DNA of 7,107 nt, from contig CAJKSU010000147.1 of the NCBI GenBank assembly GCA_905202605.1, positions 1 through 7,107 on the forward strand. The letters run 5' to 3'. Positions 1 through 5,080 of the stretch are shown here, piece after piece (the stretch's first letter is position 1; each line of letters starts with the position of its first letter). The notes under the pieces are model-generated. The model made no database searches and was not told the DNA's origin. It saw only the letters and a program-made list of their open reading frames with translations. The DNA is from an uncultured Eubacteriales bacterium (GTDB taxonomy: Bacteria > Bacillota > Clostridia > Oscillospirales > Oscillospiraceae). A program made the translations under genes and the position numbers.

Positions 1-696
1 GGTGGTGCGCCTGGCGGCGACTTTAAGATTGGCGGTCTGGTCCACGATGCAGGTGCTTTTCCCGCCCATCTCCAGCGTCACCGGGGTAAAATGCTCGGCG
101 GCCTTTTGCAGCACCAGCTTTCCAACGGCGGTGCCGCCGGTGAAGAAGATATAGTCGAACTTCTGCTCTAAGAGGCTCTGGTTTTCGGCTCTGCCGCCCT
201 CAATGACCGCAACATATTCCTCCGGGAATACCGCGCCGATGAGCTTTTTGATCACAGCGGAGGTGGCGGGGGAATAGGCGCTGGGCTTGAGGATCGCTGT
301 ATTTCCGGCGGCAATGGCGTCTGCCAGCGGCTCCAGCGTCAGCATAAAGGGGTAGTTCCATGGGCTCATAATCAGCACGCAGCCGTACGGCTCCTTTATA
401 ACATAGCTTCGGGAGGGAAACTGCGCCAGCGGCGTCCGCACCCGCTTTTTTGCGGCGAAATCCCGGAGGTGGGTTTTCATATAGGAGAGCTCGCTGAGGG
501 TCAGGCCGGTTTCACACATATAGCTCTCAAAGGCGCTTTTCCCCAGATCGGCTTGGAGGGCGGCGTTGATCTCCGGTTCCATTTCCCGGATCTTCCGATA
601 CAGACTGTCCAGCATCAGTTCCCGGAATGCAAGGCTCCGGGTTGCGCCGGTGCGGTAATAGCGCTTTTGGGCTTCCATGAGCGCGGAAAGCTCCAT
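1..696 (-). CDS. NAD(P)-dependent aldehyde dehydrogenase, class 3 (fatty aldehyde dehydrogenase-like), N-terminal 232 residues, cut by window edge
   Basis: The product should oxidise an aldehyde to a carboxylic acid with NAD(P)+ in the cytoplasm. Visible ALDH motifs in order are SPWNYPF (residues 111-117), ILKPS (135-139, nucleotide-binding lysine 137), the FFTGG glycine motif (184-188), and LEMGGKS (208-214) with the general-base glutamate E209. Asn114 and Glu209 fall at the same numbers as the catalytic residues of mammalian ALDH3A1. The nucleophilic cysteine (Cys243 there) would lie about 11 residues beyond the window, so an intact active site cannot be confirmed. The short N-terminus before the Rossmann fold also fits class 3. 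The ATG at 696 overlaps the TAA of the upstream dehydrogenase (TAATG), with AAGGAGG at 704-710, indicating translational coupling. Family assignment is firm; the substrate is not known, though class 3 enzymes often take medium- to long-chain or aromatic aldehydes. Confidence 0.93.
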   Translation of the reverse strand, partial: MELSALMEAQKRYYRTGATRSLAFRELMLDSLYRKIREMEPEINAALQADLGKSAFESYMCETGLTLSELSYMKTHLRDFAAKKRVRTPLAQFPSRSYVIKEPYGCVLIMSPWNYPFMLTLEPLADAIAAGNTAILKPSAYSPATSAVIKKLIGAVFPEEYVAVIEGGRAENQSLLEQKFDYIFFTGGTAVGKLVLQKAAEHFTPVTLEMGGKSTCIVDQTANLKVAARRTT

Positions 697-1874
697 TAGA
701 ATGCCTCCTTTAGAATGTTCATAATTTCCGGTATGCCCGCCGCCTTGGGATTGACCAGAATCGCCCCATCGGAGATGGCGGTTTCCGCCACCTGACGGAA
801 TTGCGCAGGCTCCACCCGACCGGTATCCCGCAGGGTCATGGGAAGACCGCAAGGAGCGAAGGAAGCGACAAACTGCGTCACCACATCCACGGCCTTTTCC
901 GCCCGCCGGTCTGCGGGGGTGCTGCAATATACCTCCGGTCCGGAGAGATGGAGCAGCAGCGCACTGTAGCTTTCCCGGCATTTGTCCAGATTGTATGCCA
1001 TCACATGGGGCAGCAGAATGCTCATGGCGTCTCCGTGGGCCACGTGGCACACCCCGCCCAGTGCATGACCGATGGCATGCACCAGCCCCACCATGGAATT
1101 CCCAAAGGCGGTGCCTGCCATCAGGCTGGCGTTTGCCATGGCCATTCGGGCGGTTTTATTGCCGGGGTGGGATACGGCAATGGGAAGACTGCGGAGAATC
1201 ATGGGGATCGCTCCGGCGGCATAGGCATCGGACATGGGGTTCTTTTGGAGGCAGGTGAAGCTTTCGATGGCGTGGCACAGCGCGTCAATGCCGGTGGAGG
1301 CGGTTACCCTTGGAGGCAGGGTCATGGTCATTCGCAGGTCGAGGATCGCGACGTCCGGCAGCAGATGAGCGGAGATATACTCCTGCTTTACCTGCTTTTC
1401 CGGATTGGAGATCACCGCCACCGGTGTAACCTCACTGCCGGTTCCTGCGGTGGTGGGGACGGCGAGAAAGGGTATGTGCCGTCCGGCGGTGAGTACCTCG
1501 CAGCCCATCAGGGACTCAATGTCATCGGTGTTCTGAGCAATGACCATCCGGACACCCTTTGCGGTGTCGATGACGCTGCCGCCGCCTACGGCAAGAATGC
1601 TGTCGCAGCCCTGCGCCTGATAATAGGCGGCAATGCGGTTGACCACGGCAACCGAGCTGTCGGCGGGGATGTCGGTAAAAACCGCCTTGGGGACAACGGG
1701 CGCAATGGCGCGCAGCACCGTATCTACCGCACCAATCTTTTGCAGTCCCTGATCGCTGAGCAGAAGCGGCGCGTGGGCGTCCAGTGCATGCAGCTCGTAG
1801 GGGATGTTTTCCAGAGCAGCCTCACCGGAGAGAATCTTTACCGGGTTGTGGTATTCATAATACATAGGGAGCAT
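696..1874 (-). CDS. Iron-containing alcohol dehydrogenase (Fe-ADH family), 392 aa
   Basis: The product is a cytoplasmic NAD(P)-dependent alcohol dehydrogenase interconverting an alcohol and an aldehyde. It has the family length and motifs: GGGSVIDTAK (residues 97-106) binding the dinucleotide phosphates, TTAGTGSEVT (141-150), and the metal ligands D197 and H201 in GIDALCHAIES, H266 in GLVHAIGH, and H280 in AHGD. The spacing of the four ligands (4, 65 and 14) closely follows FucO-type enzymes, and the extra conserved H270 is present, so it looks catalytically intact. The reading frame is open further upstream to 1952, but I chose the ATG at 1874. It has AAAGGAG 8 nt before it, and the homologous core (YYEYHNPVKI) starts right after it; the extra 26 residues look unlike the family and would overlap the SCP2-like gene. 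It sits 32 nt after that gene and runs into the aldehyde dehydrogenase, so the alcohol-to-aldehyde-to-acid steps are encoded together. The physiological substrate and direction cannot be told. Confidence 0.95.
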   Translation of the reverse strand: MLPMYYEYHNPVKILSGEAALENIPYELHALDAHAPLLLSDQGLQKIGAVDTVLRAIAPVVPKAVFTDIPADSSVAVVNRIAAYYQAQGCDSILAVGGGSVIDTAKGVRMVIAQNTDDIESLMGCEVLTAGRHIPFLAVPTTAGTGSEVTPVAVISNPEKQVKQEYISAHLLPDVAILDLRMTMTLPPRVTASTGIDALCHAIESFTCLQKNPMSDAYAAGAIPMILRSLPIAVSHPGNKTARMAMANASLMAGTAFGNSMVGLVHAIGHALGGVCHVAHGDAMSILLPHVMAYNLDKCRESYSALLLHLSGPEVYCSTPADRRAEKAVDVVTQFVASFAPCGLPMTLRDTGRVEPAQFRQVAETAISDGAILVNPKAAGIPEIMNILKEAF

Positions 1875-1895
1875 ATCGGTTTCTCCTTTATTTTT

Positions 1896-1924
1896 ATTAT
1901 AGTGGATCAAAGGGCAGGAATCAA
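1896..1924 (-). promoter_or_regulatory. Candidate internal SigA-type promoter before the alcohol dehydrogenase
   Basis: On the minus strand TTGATT (1924-1919) is separated by exactly 17 bp from a consensus TATAAT (1901-1896). Transcription would begin near 1889-1890, leaving a leader of only about 15 nt with the AAAGGAG ribosome binding site at its extreme 5' end. That makes it an odd promoter, although the match is good. The -35 lies inside the end of the SCP2-like gene. It may give extra dehydrogenase expression independent of the main promoter, or be a chance match in an AT-rich gap. Confidence 0.4.
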
Positions 1925-2386
1925 TCGAAGATAAACGAGCGTGGCGGGGCATTGCTTTTTTGGCAGCTCCCGGAGAATCCGCCGGGTCATAAAGCCGGGG
2001 AATAGATAGGCCTCCACCAGATCAATGATCCGGACAATGCCCATGGTTTCGTTGATATTGCCCCGGAGGGTAAAAGCATGGGCGGCATAGGCGCCCGAGA
2101 TGCCCATTCGTCCGGTAAACACCCGAAATGCCATTTTTTCATTTTTGAATACGATCTCAATGTCCACCTCGGCGGCTCCGGGGGCCTTTTGGATGGTGCC
2201 ATCCAGTACGGTAAATGTGAGACTGGGGGCATCGGGCTTCGGGGAAACGGCGAAGCGGACGGTGCGCCCCTCCGGCAGAGACAGAAGCTCCTGACGAACC
2301 CGGCTGTCGGCATGGGACAGCACGCGAATGCCGCGGTAGAGGACTTGAAGCACTGCCCGACAGGTCAGCGCACGGAGATTATGCAT
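1907..2386 (-). CDS. SCP2-like (sterol carrier protein 2 fold) putative lipid-binding protein, 159 aa
   Basis: I assign this small soluble protein by pattern only. After a helical N-terminus (residues 1-37) come alternating strands: VRFAVSPK (43-50), LTFTVLDG (56-63) and VDIEIVFKN (74-82). A helix-like stretch leads to AFTLRGNINETMGIVRIIDLVEAYLFP (from 104), where a GRMGISG turn (92-98) and a 'low-level G-x-hydrophobic' strand resemble the SCP2 sterol-transfer fold. That fold forms a hydrophobic tunnel for fatty acyl chains or sterols. No catalytic motif or signal peptide is seen. The frame is open upstream to 2476, but the ATG at 2386 is preferred: it has GAAAGG 9 nt upstream, and the earlier ATGs lie upstream of, or at, the promoter's expected start. 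It is the first gene of the block with the alcohol and aldehyde dehydrogenases, so it might bind their substrate. It could also be an uncharacterised protein of another fold. Confidence 0.6.
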   Translation of the reverse strand: MHNLRALTCRAVLQVLYRGIRVLSHADSRVRQELLSLPEGRTVRFAVSPKPDAPSLTFTVLDGTIQKAPGAAEVDIEIVFKNEKMAFRVFTGRMGISGAYAAHAFTLRGNINETMGIVRIIDLVEAYLFPGFMTRRILRELPKKQCPATLVYLRLIPAL

Positions 2387-2416
2387 AGGAAACGACCTTT
2401 CTCGATGGTATAATTG

Positions 2417-2429
2417 TTCACAAAGTGAA
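2417..2429. promoter_or_regulatory. Perfect 5-3-5 palindrome, probable operator
   Basis: TTCAC-AAA-GTGAA is a perfect inverted repeat with a 3-bp centre. It lies roughly +9 to +21 from the expected start of the minus-strand promoter, a common position for a repressor that blocks promoter clearance. The cognate regulator is not in the window. The arms resemble half-sites of several families, so I do not name one. Confidence 0.45.
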
Positions 2430-2444
2430 TCATTCTGAAACAGT

Positions 2445-2473
2445 ATGATACCGCAGAGCAGAGACTTTGTCAA
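2445..2473 (-). promoter_or_regulatory. SigA-type promoter of the SCP2-like/ADH/ALDH block
   Basis: On the minus strand a perfect TTGACA (2473-2468) is followed after 17 bp by TATCAT (2450-2445). The expected start is near 2438, giving a leader of about 52 nt to the ATG at 2386. The AT-rich tract at 2495-2510 lies upstream and could act as an UP element. This is the strongest promoter-like sequence in the window. Confidence 0.75.
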
Positions 2474-2486
2474 CATTAAGATGAAA

Positions 2487-2517
2487 CTGATACCATAAAA
2501 TATTAAAAAACTGATAC
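2487..2517 (+). repeat. Direct repeat of CTGATAC, 24 bp apart, in the divergent control region
   Basis: CTGATAC occurs at 2487-2493 and 2511-2517, both preceded by A-runs. TGATACC also occurs at 2446-2452, 42 bp (about four helical turns) from the copy at 2488-2494. The second CTGATAC is also the left arm of the palindrome at 2511-2532. The arrangement of direct plus inverted repeats suggests a regulator contacting several half-sites between the divergent promoters. Confidence 0.45.
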
Positions 2518-2532
2518 TTCATGAAATATCAG
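2511..2532. promoter_or_regulatory. 22-bp near-perfect palindrome overlapping the plus-strand -35
   Basis: The arms CTGATA and TATCAG flank a central TTCATGAA with one mismatched pair (C2517/A2526), so 10 of 11 pairs match. It covers the -35 hexamer of the plus-strand promoter, so a dimeric protein bound here should compete with RNA polymerase. By context it may report vitamin B6 status; MocR-type PdxR regulators are known to control B6 genes in Bacillota, but that link is inference. Confidence 0.6.
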
Positions 2533-2546
2533 AATGTGTGTATACT
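2518..2546 (+). promoter_or_regulatory. SigA-type promoter of the B6-uptake block
   Basis: TATACT (2541-2546) is a good -10; TTCATG (2518-2523) lies exactly 17 bp upstream but matches the -35 consensus at only 3 of 6 positions. A weak -35 buried in a palindrome fits a regulated promoter. The expected start is near 2553, giving a leader of about 55 nt. Confidence 0.6.
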
Positions 2547-2571
2547 TTAGTGCATCAAAGGTTTGCGCAAA

Positions 2572-2602
2572 TCTCCTGAAATCCTATCTTGAAAGCAGGA
2601 GA
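2572..2602 (+). promoter_or_regulatory. Leader hairpin that can mask the ribosome binding site
   Basis: TCTCCTG (2572-2578) is fully complementary to CAGGAGA (2596-2602), which contains the AGGAG ribosome binding site of the S component. The stem is 7 bp and the loop 17 nt. A 10-bp palindrome TTTGCGCAAA (2562-2571) lies directly before it. If formed, the hairpin would lower translation. The pairing is seen directly; regulation is inferred. Confidence 0.4.
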
Positions 2603-2608
2603 AAACTT

Positions 2609-3127
2609 ATGGATCAAAATGTCCGTCGGCTTACCACAGCTGCACTGGGGGCGGCGTTGGTATGCATCTGCACCAGTGTGTTTAAATTCCCCATACCTCT
2701 GGGCTATGCCCACCTTGGCAACTGCATGATCCTTCTGTTCGGCGTGTTTTTTGATCCATGGATCGGCGCGTTTGCAGGCGGAGTCGGCTCTGCTATCTCT
2801 GATCTTTTGGGCTACCCGGAGTGGGTACTTCCCACGCTGATCATCAAAAGCATTATGGGGCTGGTGGTAGCGCTGATTGCGAAGAAAAAGGGCGAAACTG
2901 CACGGGTTCGCTCGGTACGGACGCTGCTGGCGGTTATTGCCGGCATTGTAGTAATGGTCGTTGGCTATTTCATCGGCGGATCAATCCTCTATGGCTCAGT
3001 CATTACCGGCGCAACCCAAATTCCCGGCCTGACCGCAGAGGGCATGGTTGGCATTATCCTATTCTATGTGATTGCCGCTGCGCTGGAGGCTGCCGGACTG
3101 ACAAAAAAACTCACCGCAGCACAGTAA
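2609..3127 (+). CDS. ECF transporter S component, probably for vitamin B6 (pyridoxine) or a related pyrimidine, 172 aa
   Basis: The product is an integral membrane substrate-binding subunit of an energy-coupling-factor vitamin importer. About six hydrophobic segments are visible (roughly residues 8-26, 31-50, 52-68, 75-93, 105-125 and 145-167). The first helix carries small-residue spacing (A11, A12, A15, A16) like the AxxxA motif with which S components dock on EcfT. The stretch with HLGN (35-38), FFDPWIGAFAGG (47-58) and SDLLGYP (64-70) is typical of the ECF riboflavin/pyridoxine/HMP-type S family. No EcfA or EcfT gene is present, so it would share a general module encoded elsewhere. The frame opens at 2534, but the ATG at 2609 has AGGAG 7 nt before it and starts the typical basic N-terminus; the earlier start also precedes the -10 box. 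The pyridoxal kinase next door argues for a B6 vitamer, while HMP remains an alternative. Confidence 0.88.
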   Translation: MDQNVRRLTTAALGAALVCICTSVFKFPIPLGYAHLGNCMILLFGVFFDPWIGAFAGGVGSAISDLLGYPEWVLPTLIIKSIMGLVVALIAKKKGETARVRSVRTLLAVIAGIVVMVVGYFIGGSILYGSVITGATQIPGLTAEGMVGIILFYVIAAALEAAGLTKKLTAAQ

Positions 3128-3134
3128 AAGAAAT

Positions 3135-3156
3135 CCGGCGCTCAACTGAGCGTCGG
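3135..3156 (+). other. Intergenic RNA hairpin 1 between S component and kinase genes
   Basis: CCGGCGCTC pairs with GAGCGTCGG around an AACT loop: 9 pairs including one G-U. No T-run follows, so it is not a normal intrinsic terminator. Its 3' arm (3151-3156) can instead pair with CCGGCG at 3195-3200, enclosing hairpin 2, so two alternative folds exist. Confidence 0.5.
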
Positions 3157-3163
3157 GGTCACT

Positions 3164-3183
3164 GCTCCCCCGTCCGGGGGAGC
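3164..3183 (+). other. Intergenic RNA hairpin 2 (8-bp GC stem)
   Basis: GCTCCCCC pairs perfectly with GGGGGAGC around a GTCC loop. It is followed by CCTTTGGCGTTT, too poor in T to be a clear terminator, although partial attenuation is possible. The CCCCC of the 5' arm could instead pair with the GGGGG of the kinase ribosome binding site (3215-3219). Confidence 0.5.
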
Positions 3184-3211
3184 CTTTGGCGTTTCCGGCG
3201 GCATAATTCTG

Positions 3212-3231
3212 AAAGGGGGAACCGTCCCTTG
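3212..3231 (+). promoter_or_regulatory. Ribosome binding site and TTG start of the kinase
   Basis: AAAGGGGG (3212-3219) lies 9 nt before TTG (3229-3231). No ATG or GTG lies in frame between the end of the S-component gene and the conserved IAVINDLSG core, so this decides the start. AAGGG (3213-3217) can pair with CCCTT (3226-3230), which would place both the binding site and the start in a small hairpin. Confidence 0.6.
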
Positions 3232-4059
3232 TCCCATAATCACCAGAAAAAAATTGCGGTCATCAATGACCTTTCCGGCTTTGGCAGATGCTCCATTGCT
3301 GTGGCGCTGCCGCTGATCTCTCACCTTGGAATCCAGTGCTGCCCACTGCCCACCGCTATTTTCTCCAATCATACGGGCTTTGAGAGCTTTTATGTCAAGG
3401 ATTTCACCGATTCCATGTCGTCCTATATGGCGGAGTGGAAAAAGCTCGATCTGGAATTTGAGGGGATCCTTACGGGATTCCTTGGTTCTGTATATCAGAT
3501 TGAATTGGTAGAGCAGTTTTTAACAGAGTTTACCACCCAACGTACCACAGTAATCGTAGATCCGGTGATGGGCGATTATGGAAAGCTGTACGCCACCTAT
3601 ACCGAGGAGCTTTGTCAGGGCATCGGGCGGCTGGTGCAGTATGCGGATATCCTGACCCCGAATGTGACGGAAGCATGTATTCTCACCGGAACGCCTTATC
3701 AGGAGCATTTCTCTGAGGCGGAGCTGCTGGAGCTGGCAAAGAAGCTCTGTGACCGTGGGCCGGAGAAGGTGGTAATTACCGGAGTATCCCGTGGCTCCTT
3801 TCTGGAAAACTACTGCTATGAGCGAGACTATGGCTCATCGGTACAGCGCATCCTGCGGATTGCCCCTCAGCGCTCTGGTACCGGAGACGTGTTTGCGTCC
3901 ATTGTAGCGGCGGGCGCAGTACGGGGTGTTCCGTTTGCCAAGAGCGTGCGAACTGCTGCCGGATTTATCCGTGCCTGCCTGAAGCGCTCCTCAGAGCTGG
4001 AGATTCCCACAACGGACGGGGTGTGCTTTGAGGAAGTCATTCGTCAGCTACATTTTTAA
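3229..4059 (+). CDS. pdxK: Pyridoxal/pyridoxamine kinase (PfkB/ribokinase superfamily, ThiD-PdxK type), 276 aa
   Basis: The enzyme phosphorylates pyridoxal, pyridoxine or pyridoxamine with ATP in the cytoplasm, giving PLP or its precursors and trapping imported vitamers. Motifs in order are INDLSGFGRCS (residues 12-22) of the substrate site, PTAIFSNHTGF (41-51), DPVMGD (111-116), LTPNVTEA (142-149), VITGV (182-186), and the anion-hole/catalytic SGTGD (216-220), with D220 as the base. The length agrees with PdxK/PdxY-type kinases. The frame is open back to 2821, but that part overlaps the S-component gene in another frame and shows no homology; translation should start at the TTG at 3229 (residue 1), placed only a few residues before the conserved core. 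It lies 101 nt after the S component in one transcription unit. A hydroxymethylpyrimidine kinase is possible, but the N-terminal motif and size favour the B6 enzyme. Confidence 0.92.
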   Translation: MSHNHQKKIAVINDLSGFGRCSIAVALPLISHLGIQCCPLPTAIFSNHTGFESFYVKDFTDSMSSYMAEWKKLDLEFEGILTGFLGSVYQIELVEQFLTEFTTQRTTVIVDPVMGDYGKLYATYTEELCQGIGRLVQYADILTPNVTEACILTGTPYQEHFSEAELLELAKKLCDRGPEKVVITGVSRGSFLENYCYERDYGSSVQRILRIAPQRSGTGDVFASIVAAGAVRGVPFAKSVRTAAGFIRACLKRSSELEIPTTDGVCFEEVIRQLHF

Positions 4060-4072
4060 GGAGTCTTTGAAT

Positions 4073-4675
4073 ATGGAAATTCTGTATCGTGTCCACAATG
4101 GACTTTATGTAAATCTCACGAATCGCTGCTCTTCGGCATGTACCTTTTGCCTGCGGCAGAACATGGATCATGTGGGGGAGAGCCACAGTCTCTGGCTGGA
4201 GCGGGAACCCACGGCGCAGGAGGTAGAGGACGAGTTCCGGAAGTGGGATATGAGTCAGTTTCAGGAGATCGTGTTCTGTGGGTTCGGAGAACCGACCTGT
4301 GCGCTGCCAGTACTGTTGGAGGTTGCCAAATGGCTGAAGAGTTGGTGCTCCCTGCCCATCCGCATCAATACCAACGGACAGGGCAGTTTGATCGCCGGAC
4401 GGGATATTTCCGGAGAGCTGAAGGACTGCATCGACGTGGTGTCGATCTCTCTGAATGATCCTGATCCCGAAGAGTATCAGAAGCTGGTACGCAGTCAGTT
4501 CGGAGACAAGGCGTTTCCGGGCATGCTGGATTTTGCGAAGAATTGCGTGGCACAGGGAATCAAGGTTATTATGACCACCGTAGACACCACCATCACCCAC
4601 GAGGAGGAGGCACAGTGCCGGAAAATCTGTCAGGAGATCGGCGCTGCCTATCGCATTCGTCCATGGGAGGACTAA
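4073..4675 (+). CDS. Small radical SAM protein, TatD-associated type, 200 aa
   Basis: The product should bind a [4Fe-4S] cluster and S-adenosylmethionine. The cluster motif CSSACTFC gives C19, C23 and C26 in the classic Cx3Cx2C spacing, right after the first strand YVNLTNRC. Further family features are FCGFGEPT (68-75, the SAM-binding GGE-like motif), IRINTNGQG (96-104) and VSISLND (123-129). The compact size and the N-terminal GLYVNLTNRCSSACTFC pattern fit the TatD-linked radical SAM family, whose reaction is not established to my knowledge. No SPASM or other auxiliary cluster domain is present. The ATG at 4073 has AAGGAG 9 nt upstream, overlapping the kinase stop codon, so the two genes are tightly coupled (13-nt gap). 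The frame opens at 4028, but that start lies inside the kinase gene. No tatD gene is seen; instead it ends a B6-salvage block, before a strong hairpin terminator. Confidence 0.88.
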   Translation: MEILYRVHNGLYVNLTNRCSSACTFCLRQNMDHVGESHSLWLEREPTAQEVEDEFRKWDMSQFQEIVFCGFGEPTCALPVLLEVAKWLKSWCSLPIRINTNGQGSLIAGRDISGELKDCIDVVSISLNDPDPEEYQKLVRSQFGDKAFPGMLDFAKNCVAQGIKVIMTTVDTTITHEEEAQCRKICQEIGAAYRIRPWED

Positions 4676-4698
4676 AGCCTCAATCGTAGCGAAGAAAA

Positions 4699-4735
4699 AA
4701 GCGCCGCGGCAGAAAATTACTCTGCCGCGGCGCTT
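4699..4735. terminator. Strong hairpin terminator between convergent genes
   Basis: A perfect 15-bp stem (4699-4713 with 4721-4735, core GCGCCGCGGCAGA) encloses a 7-nt loop. Read on the minus strand it is followed by TTTTTTCTTCG, an excellent terminator for azlCD. Read on the plus strand only CTTGTATGT follows, so stopping of the radical SAM transcript would rely mainly on the stem. Confidence 0.92.
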
Positions 4736-4756
4736 GTATGTACGTTAGGGTAAATA

Positions 4757-5080
4757 TTATGCGAACACCACCTGCACCAGCGCCATATAGAAGACGGTGC
4801 CGCCGAAGATGCTCAGCAGGGTGTTCTTTTTCCACAGGTGGAGGCAGACCACGGCGACGATTGCCAGAAGCTCCGGAATGCCGTGGGGCGCAGCAATCAA
4901 AGATACGTTCTTGAGGCAGTAGATTACCAGCATTGCCATGACGCTGTAGGGGAGTACCGTGCCGAGATAGGTGATGATCTGGGGGCGCTTCCGTCCGCCG
5001 GGGAACGCCAGAAACGGCAGGAACCGCAGCAGTGCAGTGATGGCTGCCATGACCAGAATTTGAATCAGTGCGTATTTCAT
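4757..5080 (-). CDS. azlD: AzlD-family branched-chain amino acid exporter small subunit, 107 aa
   Basis: This is the small membrane partner of AzlC in a branched-chain amino acid efflux pair. The length is typical. Hydrophobic segments run roughly over residues 4-20, 35-57, 68-82 and 88-106. The family signature LLRFLPFLAF (17-26), with conserved Arg19 and Pro22, and YLGTVLPYSVMAMLVIYCLKN (38-58) are clear. The frame is open to 5239, but the ATG at 5080 overlaps the azlC stop as ATGA and has GGAGGT 9 nt upstream, so translation is coupled and the two subunits should be made together. The strong terminator follows the stop codon by about 20 nt. Family assignment is secure; the exact substrates (leucine, isoleucine, valine or an analogue) are inferred from the family. 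Confidence 0.93.
   Translation of the reverse strand: MKYALIQILVMAAITALLRFLPFLAFPGGRKRPQIITYLGTVLPYSVMAMLVIYCLKNVSLIAAPHGIPELLAIVAVVCLHLWKKNTLLSIFGGTVFYMALVQVVFA

Noticed and set aside
801..1934. Long plus-strand open frame (377 codons) opposite the alcohol dehydrogenase
   Set aside because: It is rich in His, Gly and Arg, matches no family I recognise, and lies wholly antisense to a gene with intact catalytic motifs; it is a by-product of GC-rich codon use.
2411..2433. Rex (NADH-sensing) operator upstream of the dehydrogenase block
   Set aside because: Tempting because of the alcohol and aldehyde dehydrogenases, but the palindrome has a 3-bp centre and TTCAC/GTGAA arms, not the TTGTTAA-N4-TTAACAA type arrangement; I keep it only as an unnamed operator.
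2821..3228. N-terminal extension of the kinase reading frame
   Set aside because: It overlaps the S-component gene out of frame, its residues are low in hydrophobics and resemble no kinase, and the TTG with its own ribosome site at 3229 explains the start.
3128..3228. TPP or tetrahydrofolate riboswitch
   Set aside because: I looked for the conserved TPP core elements and a THF-type pattern and saw neither.
4037..4600. Minus-strand open frame of 187 codons opposite the radical SAM gene
   Set aside because: No recognisable domain, and it is antisense to a gene with clear CxxxCxxC and SAM motifs and a good ribosome site.
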